Part shown: positions 34,899 to 43,647 of the stretch, piece after piece
How positions within the stretch are numbered: the first letter of the stretch is position 1
Layout of the letters: every line of letters begins with the position of its first letter
Origin: Paenibacillus tyrphae
GTDB taxonomy: Bacteria; Bacillota; Bacilli; Paenibacillales; NBRC-103111
Length of the DNA stretch: 64,000 nucleotides
Direction of reading: 5' to 3'
Assembly (NCBI RefSeq): GCF_024158745.1
Contig: NZ_JAMZAW010000017.1
Span: forward strand, 1-64,000
Notes under the pieces: model-generated
The model's database searches: none
Told to the model about the DNA's origin: nothing
The model's input: the letters and a program-made list of their open reading frames with translations, nothing else
Position numbers and translations under genes: made by a program

Positions 34899-36695
34899 AT
34901 GAAGCTGGCAAACCACTATATCCGCCTTCGCGAACAGTACCCGCATATCGCCGAGCAGCAGCCGCACCTTGTCCATCTCGACGAGCTGGCGGCCGCTCTC
35001 GGCTGCACGCATCGCAATGTCGTGCTGCTGCTCAAAAAAATGCAAAACGAAGCCTGGCTCGATTGGCTGCCGAAGCGCGGGCGCGGTCAAAAGTCCGCCC
35101 TGACGTTCTACAAACCTGCCGAGGATCTCATACTCTCGATCGCGCAAGACCTGGTCGAGCGCAAAGATTTGCGGGGCGCGCTTGAGCAGCTGAACGTCTC
35201 TTCGCCCGAAGGTTCGCTAAGGGACAGCTTCCACCGCTGGTTGGCCGGCTATTTCGGCTACAGCAGCGAAATGCAGGGCAGCAAGCGCTTCGATACGCTG
35301 CGGTTCCCGCTCACCCAGTCGCTGCTGTCGCTCGATCCCGCCACGACCAATTTCCGGACGGAAGCCCACCTCGTGCACCAGCTGTTCGATCCGCTTGTGC
35401 GCTACAACCGGCTGACCCAAACGATCGAGCCGCATATCGCTCACGCTTGGGAGGTGAACGAAGCGCGGACGGTCTGGACGTTTCATCTGCGCAAAGGCAT
35501 CCAGTTCCATCACGGCAGGGAATTGACCGCAGACGACGTCAAGTACACGTTCGAGAGACTCAAGCGGCTGGCGACCGGCGCATTATACAGCTGGGTGCAC
35601 CGGCAAATTGACAGCGTGGAAGCGGTGGACCCGATCACGGTCATCATCCGGCTGTCCGAGCCTTGCGAGCTGCTGCTTCAATATGCCGGCACGAACCGCG
35701 CCTCCATCGTCCCGGCCGAGCTATGCGAGGAACTGGGAGACCGGTTTGCGCTCGCTCCCGTCGGCACCGGCCCGTTCAAGCTGACGCATTTGGATGCGTC
35801 CATGTGCGTGCTCGACGCTTTTCCCGCTTATTTCCAAGGCCGGGCACACCTCGACCGCGTGGAGCTGTGGCATATTCCCGACATGCAGGTGCAGGGCAGC
35901 GAGCGGACGCTGGAAAGCTTTCAGATTATCCACAACTATCGTTTGCCTGACGAAGCTTCCGAAACGTGGCAGCAGGTGCAGCAGCCGGGGGCGACGTGCC
36001 GGTTCCTGACCTTCAACCTGCTGAAGCAGGGGCCGCTCAGCGACCCTGCGCTGCGGGGCGCGGTATGCGCCGCCTTGAACCGCCGCAAGCTGCTTGAGCG
36101 GATCGGCGGCGACGCCATCTATACGGCCGACAGCTTTATCGGCCACGGGCATGGAAGCACGGCGCCGGAAGCGGAGCCGCTTGCCCACGAGACCGGCCGG
36201 ATTCGCGCGCTGCTCAAGCGCTCCGCCTATGACGGCCAGCGGCTGACGCTGTGCACGATCACGCACTATGAGCCGGATGCGCTGCATGTGCAGGCGCTGC
36301 TCCAGGAAGCCGGCTTTGCCGTGGAGATCAAGCTGCTGTCCGTGGAGGAGTTCAAGAGCGAGCAGCGGCTGCACGCCGATCTGCTGCTGTTCTCCATCAT
36401 GCTCGACAACGATGCGGAGCTCCGGCTCGTCGACTTGTACAAAAGCATGCAGCGACATTTGGAGCCCGCGGTCAAAGCCAAGGTCTCCGCCCTGATGGAG
36501 GAGGCGCTGCGCGAGCCGTCGTCCTGCCGCCGTTCGGCTCTGCTGCAGGCGATTGAAGCGCATTTGACCGCCAAGCAAGTGCTTCACTTTTTATATTTCA
36601 AACGGCTGAAAACGATCTACCATGAATCCGTCAAGGGGATTTCGCTGGATGCGCTGGATTGGGTGCAGTTCAAAAACATCTGGTTTAAGCCGTGA
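34899..36695 (+). CDS. SgrR-like transcriptional regulator with solute-binding domain
   Basis: A 598-residue protein fusing an N-terminal SgrR-type helix-turn-helix (residues 1-110, LDELAAALGCTHRNVVLLLKK) to a family-5 extracellular solute-binding fold (VHQLFDPLVRYN, TFHLRKGIQFHHGRELTADDV, PVGTGPFKL) without a signal peptide. Such proteins sense small molecules in the cytoplasm and regulate transporters. ATG follows GGAGG. No transporter is adjacent, so its target lies elsewhere or is outside the window. Confidence 0.9.
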   Translation: MKLANHYIRLREQYPHIAEQQPHLVHLDELAAALGCTHRNVVLLLKKMQNEAWLDWLPKRGRGQKSALTFYKPAEDLILSIAQDLVERKDLRGALEQLNVSSPEGSLRDSFHRWLAGYFGYSSEMQGSKRFDTLRFPLTQSLLSLDPATTNFRTEAHLVHQLFDPLVRYNRLTQTIEPHIAHAWEVNEARTVWTFHLRKGIQFHHGRELTADDVKYTFERLKRLATGALYSWVHRQIDSVEAVDPITVIIRLSEPCELLLQYAGTNRASIVPAELCEELGDRFALAPVGTGPFKLTHLDASMCVLDAFPAYFQGRAHLDRVELWHIPDMQVQGSERTLESFQIIHNYRLPDEASETWQQVQQPGATCRFLTFNLLKQGPLSDPALRGAVCAALNRRKLLERIGGDAIYTADSFIGHGHGSTAPEAEPLAHETGRIRALLKRSAYDGQRLTLCTITHYEPDALHVQALLQEAGFAVEIKLLSVEEFKSEQRLHADLLLFSIMLDNDAELRLVDLYKSMQRHLEPAVKAKVSALMEEALREPSSCRRSALLQAIEAHLTAKQVLHFLYFKRLKTIYHESVKGISLDALDWVQFKNIWFKP

Positions 36696-36799
36696 CTGAC
36701 AGGCGCGTTTCGGGGCTTTGACGACGCGGGATTATAATCCGGGGCTTCTACGAATACAGTAGTAACACAACCTTAGGTTCGAAAGGGGACCCGAGCGAC

Positions 36800-37348
36800 G
36801 TGAACAAGCCGAGCCATTTCGTGTATCGCAACACGAGATACGGATTTACCCTCCGTTTCCCGGCGTGGTGGAGGACGTACGCGGTCATCGACCGGCGGAG
36901 ACAGAACAGTGATACGGAGTACGAGCTGCATTTCCGGTTCAGGTACAAAGGCAAAGTGTATGACGACGCGCTGGCCATTCTGGTGTTCCGCATGACGCGC
37001 CAGGAATGGGACCGTGAAGGCTACGGCGATTCGCCGCTCGTCTTCCTCGCAGAGCACGGCGGTCGCGTGTTCGCCTATATGACCCCGGAGGAGCTTCCGG
37101 AAGCCTTCTATGATCCGAAGACGAACGACTACGATTACAAAAGGTATGGGGCGGCCATCCGCTTGCTCAAGCGAATGGTCAATCAGGACGCTCCCTGCAT
37201 CGCCGGTTCGATCCGCTTCCTTCCTCAGGCGAATACGGCTTGCTCGGTTCCTTACCGTGCCAAGCACGTTTGTACAGCCCGGACCGGGGCCCGGGGCAAG
37301 CGGCGCTGCCGGAACGCGAAAAGGCGCCCCGCCTCCCACCGCCATTGA
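36800..37348 (+). CDS. Hypothetical protein with suspect basic C-terminal tail
   Basis: Residues 1-145 form a plausible globular protein (YGFTLRFPAWWRTYAVID, SPLVFLAEHGGRVFAYMTPEE, MVNQDAPCIAGSIRF) that I cannot name. The last 40 residues are Arg/Cys-rich and look like out-of-frame GC-rich sequence, and the 3' end runs into an inverted repeat (AAGGCGCC/GGCGCCTT), so the gene may be frameshifted or naturally end near residue 148. Start is GTG after GGGGAC. Confidence 0.6.
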   Translation: MNKPSHFVYRNTRYGFTLRFPAWWRTYAVIDRRRQNSDTEYELHFRFRYKGKVYDDALAILVFRMTRQEWDREGYGDSPLVFLAEHGGRVFAYMTPEELPEAFYDPKTNDYDYKRYGAAIRLLKRMVNQDAPCIAGSIRFLPQANTACSVPYRAKHVCTARTGARGKRRCRNAKRRPASHRH

Positions 37349-37530
37349 ACGATTCGCCGGCCGGCGCCTTCCTTCCGAGGTCCGGCCGGTTTTATTGCGG
37401 TCACAGCCGGGTAAGGGTTTCGTAAGGGGACGCCTTCGCTCTTGCCTCTGCGCAACTTTCCGACGAAGGCGTGCGTCCATTATGTTGCACACACCCTGCC
37501 CGGTTAACCGGACGAAAGGAAGTGACGACG

Positions 37531-38271
37531 ATGGTTTGGCGTTTGCTGCTCTGCCTGCTGCTGCTCGTACTGCCTGCCTGCAATGCCAAAACGGACCCAT
37601 GGAAGACGGGAAATACCGTTATCGATTGGGTGGATTTCGTCAAGCTGAACGGAAAGGAATATAACGGGGTCTATGAAGCGGTGGCCGCCTCCCCGGACGC
37701 CGTGACGGATGAGGTCGTCGGCACCGTGAAGTTCAGGGTCGAGGGAGCCGTCACCAACCCGAGCTATGTGACGAAGGACGGAGATGCGGCATTTTTACAG
37801 GAAGGGACGCGCCTTTATGCCGTCAAAGGGTACCCGGACCACTCGCTGATTGCCGCCAAGTCGGACAACGAAGTGGGCGGCTACAAGCTGTACAGCGCAA
37901 GAAACGCGGATGGCAAGCTTGCCCGCTCCTGGGGCTACAAGGATCTTCCGGCCGAGCGGGTGACGCGAATCGACGTGTATGTCTACTCCAAGCAAGCGGA
38001 AGCCTGGCAGCGGTTCCGTTCGCTCGAAAGAGCCGACACCGGGCTGTTCATGGAGTTGCTCGGACACGGGCAAAAGAAAGAAAATTACTGGCCTGCCGTG
38101 ACCGGCGGAGACCCGAAAGAGTACCGCATCGTGTTTCAAACCGGCGAGCCGGTCGCGCATAAGCAGAGCTTGTTCCGCGACGACAACAACTATTACTTCC
38201 ATCCGTGGGATACGGAGGTGCTGCCGGAGGAAATCGGCCGGTTTCTGACGCCGCGAATGCCGCAGTCGTGA
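37531..38271 (+). CDS. Putative lipoprotein of unknown function
   Basis: A 246-residue protein with a lipoprotein signal (LLLLVLPAC, lipidated cysteine at 17) and an extracellular domain of mixed beta type (VIDWVDFVKLNGKEYNGVYE, VKFRVEGAVTNPSYVTKDGDAAFLQEGTRLYAVKGY). I have seen similar secreted proteins in Bacilli but cannot assign a function. ATG follows GAAAGGAAGTGA. It stands alone. Confidence 0.75.
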   Translation: MVWRLLLCLLLLVLPACNAKTDPWKTGNTVIDWVDFVKLNGKEYNGVYEAVAASPDAVTDEVVGTVKFRVEGAVTNPSYVTKDGDAAFLQEGTRLYAVKGYPDHSLIAAKSDNEVGGYKLYSARNADGKLARSWGYKDLPAERVTRIDVYVYSKQAEAWQRFRSLERADTGLFMELLGHGQKKENYWPAVTGGDPKEYRIVFQTGEPVAHKQSLFRDDNNYYFHPWDTEVLPEEIGRFLTPRMPQS

Positions 38272-38349
38272 TGGCGCTCCTCTGCGGTTCCTGGGGCATT
38301 CCGCAGCTCCCAACCCAGAGCATCGGCCGTAAAAGGCGGCCCGCCTTCC

Positions 38350-38742
38350 CTAGGAGCGGTCCCGCTTTTTGCGGCCGTACGTTCTCACCCGGGAAAGCGT
38401 CGGCTCCTCCGGGGCGGGCGGGACCATAACGGATTTCGCGGCAGCGGTTTCCGGTGCATGCCATTCGCCTGCCGCGAACGCCTCGGGGACGCCCCCGACC
38501 GCTTCGTACGCGAAGCGGCTTTCCAGCCGGAGCTCCAGCTGCTCCACCCTTTCGATAAGCCGGGCGACCGTCAGATCCAGCCGGGCCGTTTCGAGCCTGA
38601 GCCGCTCCAGTTCCAGCTTCGGCTCCGTTTCGCTCTCCGGCTCCGCACGCCCGTCGCTTCCCGATCCGTTTCCCTCGGGGCTATGCGTCAATGCTTCAAG
38701 CTCCTGCGGCGACAACAAGCTTTTCAGGTCCTTTCCTGCCAT
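38350..38742 (-). CDS. Hypothetical coiled-coil protein
   Basis: A 130-residue protein with an N-terminal helix (KDLKSLLSPQELEALT), an acidic linker, a leucine-rich coiled coil near residues 43-75 and a basic tail ending YGRKKRDRS. No family recognised. ATG follows AAGGAGG at ten bases. It stands alone on this strand. Confidence 0.7.
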   Translation of the reverse strand: MAGKDLKSLLSPQELEALTHSPEGNGSGSDGRAEPESETEPKLELERLRLETARLDLTVARLIERVEQLELRLESRFAYEAVGGVPEAFAAGEWHAPETAAAKSVMVPPAPEEPTLSRVRTYGRKKRDRS

Positions 38743-39020
38743 TTCACTTCCGCCTCCTTGGATTTAGCTTAACGCGATTATACCTTTGGACGTGACGTGC
38801 CAAACGAAAGTTACATCCAAACTTTGCATTATTGTAAATGACTAAAAGCGACATGTCCGGACATCAAAACGACACCTGCCGTAAAGCTGCGAAAAGGGCG
38901 ACTGCGTCCTTCGACGCCGTTCGCCCTTTATTTCGTTGTCTTCATGGCGGATTCTTGGACCCCGTCAAATGCCGGCCCGCCTCGCGCAGCCTTCATTTCG
39001 GATTTTGTACTTTCGTACAC

Positions 39021-39110
39021 AAAAACGGGGCACAGCTCCATCTGTCTACGCCCCAGGTGTGGCAATTCCATGAAATTGCTGGTAAATATTATGTTTAATC
39101 TTATCATCCC
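39021..39110 (-). ncRNA. Candidate short structured RNA
   Basis: On the minus strand an extended -10 (TGCTATAAT, 39125-39117) would start a transcript near 39110. It contains a small hairpin (GCAATT/AATTGC) and ends in a terminator-like stem, GGGGC/GCCCC (39054-39026) with an inner ACAG/CTGT, followed by GTTTTTG. No leader gene follows closely. The -35 is poor and no known RNA family is recognised. Confidence 0.35.
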
Positions 39111-39189
39111 ATTCTTATTATAGCAATTCAAATATTTGGAGACTTTCGCCCCATTTTTTCCACTTGTAAAAAAACGGGACCTGCAAAAA

Positions 39190-39219
39190 AAAGGAATTGT
39201 GTTGATTTTTGACGAATGT
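39190..39219 (+). promoter_or_regulatory. Sigma-H-like promoter of the PAS kinase
   Basis: AAAGGAATT (39190-39198) fits the -35 RnAGGAwww exactly, and 12 bases later GACGAATGT fits the -10 RnnGAATww with one mismatch. Transcription would begin about 30 bases before the kinase gene. Sigma-H promoters drive early sporulation genes. Confidence 0.5.
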
Positions 39220-39256
39220 TAACTTTCAGCCTAAAAAAGTGGAGGGAGTCTCATTC

Positions 39257-41089
39257 ATGAACGATTTGCTCGCATCGCCATTCGTCCCGGAGCAATTGAA
39301 AACCAAAGCGGATGGGACTTTTTCACGAATGCTTGTCGATCTGGCGCTGAAAAGCTTCGCCAGCCCCCACACCGGCTCCCTCCTGCTCGATCAGGACTGC
39401 AACATGCTGATGGCCGGCGAATCGCTCGGCACGAAGCTCGGTTACAGGACGGAAGAACTGGAGCGGATGAATCTTCAGACCTTAGTGCATCCCGGGGAGC
39501 TTCTCCTGTGCATGCATCATATGAGCCAGCTCGTATCGGGCCAGCTCTCCCGCTACGAAACCGAGATGCGCTGGCTCAGCGCGGACGGACAAACCTTATG
39601 GATGAGCGTTTATGCAGTCGAACTTAAGGACAGCAGCGGCGGACCAGCTTACATATACATGCAAACCCAGGATATCACCGCACAAAAAGATGCCGAAAAC
39701 GCGCTTCAGGAATCGCTCATCCGCATGACCTCCCTGCTCGAAACGTTTGCCGACGCTTACATTATGCTGAACCGAAGCGGAGAGCTCGTCTATGTGAACC
39801 GGAACGCCGAGCAGCTTCTGCAGCTCAGGCGGGAGGATATGCTCGGTCGCGGCATTCGGGGCACGGTGCCGGAATGGCTTGGCACAGGCTTTTACAAAGC
39901 TTGCTGGAGGGCGATCGAAGAAGCGGTTCCCGTCTTTTATCAGGATTATTATCCATTGGTCAAAAAGTGGCTGGAAGTCAGCTGCTATCCTGGCAAGCCC
40001 GGCTTGTCCGTCTTTATCCGGGATATTACCCGGCACAAGGAGCAGGAAGAAACGCTCCGCGCGACCAAGCAGCAGCTTGATTCCATGATTGAGCATGCTG
40101 CGGACACCATTGCGATTCTCGACGCAGACCTTCGGCTGATCAAGGTGAACAAAGCGTTCATCGACTTGTTCGGCTATAACGAAGCGGAGCTGATCGGCGA
40201 GCGTCCGCCGAACATACCGGAGGAGCTGTGGATCGAGTCGGAGCTGCTGTTCCGCAAAGCGCTGCAGGGCAAGCAAATCTCCAGCTTCGAGACGAAGCGC
40301 AAGCGCAAGGACGGCACGCCGCTCGATATGAGCCTCACGATCTCGCCCGTTGTCGGCAAGGATCAGGACATTACCGGGATCTGTATTATCGGGCGGGATA
40401 TCAGCGAGAGCAAAGCTACCGAGGAACTGCTGCGCAACTCCGAGAAGCTGTCGGTCGCCGGGCAGCTCGCCGCCGGTATTGCCCATGAAATCCGCAACCC
40501 GCTGACCTCGCTGAAAGGTTTTACGCAGTTTATGAAGAGCGCCGGGCATTACAAGGAACATTACTTGGACATCATGTCGTCGGAGCTGACGCGCATCGAG
40601 CACATTATCAGCGAAATGCTGCTGCTGGCCAAGCCAAGAGCGGCCATCTTTCATTATAAGCGAATTGGCCCCATTCTCGCCGACGTCCTCTCCCTCCTGG
40701 AAGCGCAAGCGAATCTGAACAGCGTCAGTTTCAAGACGCGGATCAAAACGGACCTGCCGGCGGTTCGCTGTGAAGAAAATCAATTGAAGCAGCTATTCAT
40801 CAATATCGTCAAAAACGCCATCGAAGCAATGCCGCTGGGCGGAACCGTGGAGATTGTGGCGGCCCTGGCCGAGCCGGGCATGCTGGCGATCACCTTCCGG
40901 GACGAGGGCGACGGCATTCCCGCCGAGCTGCTCCAGCGGATCAGCGAACCCTTCTACACGACGAAAGAAAACGGCTCGGGCCTCGGTCTGATGGTGAGCC
41001 AAAAAATCGTCACCGAGCACAAAGGCCGCATGGCCATCGCAAGCGAAGCCGGCGTGGGCACGACCGTGACGGTAACGTTACCGGTTTAA
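39257..41089 (+). CDS. PAS-domain histidine kinase, sporulation-kinase type
   Basis: A 610-residue soluble kinase: three PAS-like segments (SLLLDQDCNMLMAGESLG; AYIMLNRSGELVYVNRNAEQLL; IAILDADLRLIKVNKAF with a PAC DITGICIIGRDI), then HisKA with H410 (AAGIAHEIRNPLTSLKGFTQ) and HATPase (NGSGLGLMVSQKIV). The kinase core is like KinA/KinC/KinE phosphorelay kinases that feed Spo0F. No membrane helices and no adjacent regulator, also typical of sporulation kinases. ATG follows GGAGGGAG. The sigma-H-like promoter upstream supports this reading. Confidence 0.88.
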   Translation: MNDLLASPFVPEQLKTKADGTFSRMLVDLALKSFASPHTGSLLLDQDCNMLMAGESLGTKLGYRTEELERMNLQTLVHPGELLLCMHHMSQLVSGQLSRYETEMRWLSADGQTLWMSVYAVELKDSSGGPAYIYMQTQDITAQKDAENALQESLIRMTSLLETFADAYIMLNRSGELVYVNRNAEQLLQLRREDMLGRGIRGTVPEWLGTGFYKACWRAIEEAVPVFYQDYYPLVKKWLEVSCYPGKPGLSVFIRDITRHKEQEETLRATKQQLDSMIEHAADTIAILDADLRLIKVNKAFIDLFGYNEAELIGERPPNIPEELWIESELLFRKALQGKQISSFETKRKRKDGTPLDMSLTISPVVGKDQDITGICIIGRDISESKATEELLRNSEKLSVAGQLAAGIAHEIRNPLTSLKGFTQFMKSAGHYKEHYLDIMSSELTRIEHIISEMLLLAKPRAAIFHYKRIGPILADVLSLLEAQANLNSVSFKTRIKTDLPAVRCEENQLKQLFINIVKNAIEAMPLGGTVEIVAALAEPGMLAITFRDEGDGIPAELLQRISEPFYTTKENGSGLGLMVSQKIVTEHKGRMAIASEAGVGTTVTVTLPV

Positions 41090-41113
41090 AGCACGTAAGT
41101 ACCTGACACAAGC

Positions 41114-41153
41114 AAAGGCTCCCTTATCCATCCGAAGATAAGGGAGCCTTTTT
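41114..41153. terminator. Strong bidirectional terminator after the PAS kinase
   Basis: A perfect 15-bp stem (AAAGGCTCCCTTATC and its complement) with an 8-base loop ends in TTTTTG. It lies between the kinase and the convergent acetyltransferase. Confidence 0.9.
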
Positions 41154-41176
41154 GTGCGCGCGAACGTTCGCTGTGC

Positions 41177-41635
41177 TCATCTCAAAACCTTGTATCTCGC
41201 TTCCGTTTCTCCATCGATAATCCGACCGGTCGTCACAAAGCCGACACGCTCGTACAGCTTTCCGGCCGCCTCATTGTCCGGCTTATAGCTGATGACGATC
41301 TCGGGGCTGCAATCCTCCTGACGCTTGATCAGCTCCAGGCCCAGCCGGATCGCAGCCTCGCCATAGCCCCGGCCTTGATACCTTTTGTCGATCATCAGCC
41401 GTACGATCCAGTACAGCCCGTCATCCGGGTCTTTGCCGTACATGAAAAAGCCGACCATCGTGTCTTCGTAATAAATGGAAAGCGGCGTGTACGATTCATC
41501 GTAGGCGGCTTGAATGATCGAATACCAGTTGGGAGCCACCATTTTCCGCTGCTCCTCCTGCACTTCCAGCTTCACGCAATCTTCCCAATTATCCTCATGA
41601 ATGGCTTCGAATCTTATCGTCGGTGCGTTCCTCAA
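41177..41635 (-). CDS. GNAT acetyltransferase (spermidine/spermine N-acetyltransferase-like)
   Basis: A 152-residue GNAT protein with MVGFFMYGKDPDDGLYWIVRLMIDKRYQGRGYG spanning the acetyl-CoA site and a C-terminal YERVGFVTTGRIIDGE. The N-terminal WEDCVKLEV... and the RLMID motif resemble polyamine acetyltransferases such as BltD/PaiA, but the substrate is not certain. The start codon is TTG, preceded by GAGGAGG at six bases. Confidence 0.85.
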   Translation of the reverse strand: MRNAPTIRFEAIHEDNWEDCVKLEVQEEQRKMVAPNWYSIIQAAYDESYTPLSIYYEDTMVGFFMYGKDPDDGLYWIVRLMIDKRYQGRGYGEAAIRLGLELIKRQEDCSPEIVISYKPDNEAAGKLYERVGFVTTGRIIDGETEARYKVLR

Positions 41636-41741
41636 AGCGGTTCCTCCTCGCGTTAGCGTTAGTCTATAGCCCCATCATACGGGAAGCACCGCCGGAAGCG
41701 TAGGGAAGATTCGACTATAAGCGTTTTTTCAGCTTTACGGC

Positions 41742-43511
41742 CTATATTCCCAATTTATTGTAATATTTGGCTCGCATGTTACATTGCTGCTTTTGTCTTT
41801 CAAATTGTTCGGCATAACGGTCCATGTTGCTTTCAACCAGCCCGCCCGGGCGGAAGGAATCTTGCTCCCTTTCGTCGGACCCGGGGATGGCTATCGGGGC
41901 GGATCGGCGTATTCCCCTCGACTCTTCGTCCGATGCGATCCGGTCCAGCCGCTGCCTTTCTAACGCTTCGGCGCACATTTGTTTCAAAAGCAAGGGCAGA
42001 TTCCCCACTTTTTGCTTGGCCTGCTTTAACTTATGCTCGTCCGTCCAATTCGCATAGACGAAGGTGGACAAATTCGAGAGTTCACTATCCATCTCCTGCT
42101 TGTACTCGCTGTCAAGATCGGTATTCCCATCCAACCAACGAACTGCTTCCAAAAGCCGCGCTTGCAGCTTGTTCATGAGAAGAAGCGGGATATTCTCGTG
42201 CCCGTGCCGCTCGCCCAATCCGTACTCGCTTCGAAAAGGATTTTCCGTTCCCTGGATATTAATGTACTCCTCCATATTGGACCATGCTTCCAAATTGTCC
42301 TGATCGTCGATCCATTCCATTAATTCGCCGGCATTGTCCGTTTTCGTCCCCTGCTGCATATGAAAAGCATGACCGAGCTCGTGGGTTAACGTCGAGAACG
42401 CGGGAGCAATCAGCTCCTTTCCCGCAGTATCGACTAGCCGATTCCCATAGTAAAAAGAGGATTCCTTTACATCGGACGGCATCGTCACCTTCACGTCGGT
42501 GCCTTCCCCAAAAGCGTAATACTGCTCCGGCCGCCCTTGCAAAATCAGCACCACACCCAACTGATCCGGCCTTTCCCTCCGCATGTCGTTCAGAGCGGAA
42601 ATTCGTTCCTGCTTGGTCAAGCCGTCAAGTCTGATCTCCTTGTACTTGTCCCTGTCTTTCGGCTGTCCAGACAGCCTCTTCAGCTTGGCATGTTCCTTAT
42701 TATCGCCTACTGGCGAGGCGGCAGCAGTCACTCCGACGTCCTTGGCGACGGAAAAAGGGGAAAGTTCAATTTTTTTATCCGATTCGTTGATTCGTTCCAT
42801 CAGCCCCCGGCCGAAATGGCTTTCCAGTATTCGCGAGAATTCCGTCAGCATCTGCATCTTGAAGTCTCCGTGCCCTTCCTTCTCCACGATTCGGATGCTT
42901 CCGCTGCCTTGGATCAGCTTGTCCCACATCTCGCGTACCTTCCGCTGGCTATCTTCGTCCAGCTGCTCAAATCCGGCAATGGGGAGATCACCGTCTTCGG
43001 CTGTAGGGTTACCACCCGTCACCGATTGCTTAACCAAAGCTTGCCGTTCGTCATGAAGCAGATCCATGAGCGTTCTCATATGGGGAGCTTCCGGGTCTTC
43101 TTGGAGATCGTCCGAGTGCCGATGGACAAACCAGTGGAAGCAGGACCGTTCAATTTCGGAGAGCACGTTGATTTTAGTAGAAAGAGGGGCGTCCTCCGCT
43201 AATTTGTTATACTCGGCAATGCGCTCTGTAAAGTCGTCGTCCAATCGGATGATCATGGGGGAAAGGTTGATTTTGCATTGGACCGGCGGATGGGCATGGG
43301 TATGCCGGGAGCCGGTCAAATAACGGATCGTCGCCTGATTTCCGAAACGCTGCTGCATTCGCGCAACGAAGGCAGCAGCGGAAGCAAGCTGCCTAGCCGC
43401 GTTAGAGCTGGCCCGGCGCTGCGCAGAAAGAGGCTCCGGCGGAGGGGAAAGCCGCTCCGGTTTTTCAAGACCAGACATTGGTTTCCGAACATAGCTTCCT
43501 GTGCTTTTCAT
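41742..43511 (-). CDS. M91-like zinc metalloprotease with injection-system-cargo-like N-terminus
   Basis: A 589-residue protein without signal peptide. The zinc motif HELGH is at residues 377-381 (LTHELGHAFHM), followed by EEYINIQGTENPFRSEYGLGERHGH, an arrangement like M91/NleD-type effector peptidases. The N-terminus carries MQQRFGNQATIRYL, similar to the QRxxGNxAxxRLL segment of proteins loaded into extracellular contractile injection systems. No such system, immunity gene or secretion gene is adjacent. ATG at 43511 follows GGTGA; an ATG 18 codons earlier is possible. Lower GC than its neighbours hints at transfer. Confidence 0.65.
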   Translation of the reverse strand: MKSTGSYVRKPMSGLEKPERLSPPPEPLSAQRRASSNAARQLASAAAFVARMQQRFGNQATIRYLTGSRHTHAHPPVQCKINLSPMIIRLDDDFTERIAEYNKLAEDAPLSTKINVLSEIERSCFHWFVHRHSDDLQEDPEAPHMRTLMDLLHDERQALVKQSVTGGNPTAEDGDLPIAGFEQLDEDSQRKVREMWDKLIQGSGSIRIVEKEGHGDFKMQMLTEFSRILESHFGRGLMERINESDKKIELSPFSVAKDVGVTAAASPVGDNKEHAKLKRLSGQPKDRDKYKEIRLDGLTKQERISALNDMRRERPDQLGVVLILQGRPEQYYAFGEGTDVKVTMPSDVKESSFYYGNRLVDTAGKELIAPAFSTLTHELGHAFHMQQGTKTDNAGELMEWIDDQDNLEAWSNMEEYINIQGTENPFRSEYGLGERHGHENIPLLLMNKLQARLLEAVRWLDGNTDLDSEYKQEMDSELSNLSTFVYANWTDEHKLKQAKQKVGNLPLLLKQMCAEALERQRLDRIASDEESRGIRRSAPIAIPGSDEREQDSFRPGGLVESNMDRYAEQFERQKQQCNMRAKYYNKLGI

Positions 43512-43647
43512 CGAAATCACCGCTTCTTCAAGCTTTGTTGTCCACATTGTACCATATTTACCCATTCAAAAGGGGTAACCTGTACCTCCCCCTCAACTTG
43601 TGCTATGATAAACTTCGTGATTTCTCAGGGAGAGGCGGACTAGAGGC

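Larger units (their letters stand above)
38743..39256. other. 514-base gene-free region upstream of the PAS kinase
   Basis: No protein gene is convincing here. It holds a hairpin with the arms AAAGGGCGA/TCGCCCTTT (38893-38930), a candidate short minus-strand transcript (39021-39110) and a sigma-H-like promoter facing the kinase. A 67-codon minus frame (38928-39131) lacks a ribosome site. Confidence 0.5.

Noticed and set aside
38928-39131. 67-codon minus frame upstream of the PAS kinase
   Set aside because: It crosses a terminator-like hairpin, has no ribosome site and no sensible composition.
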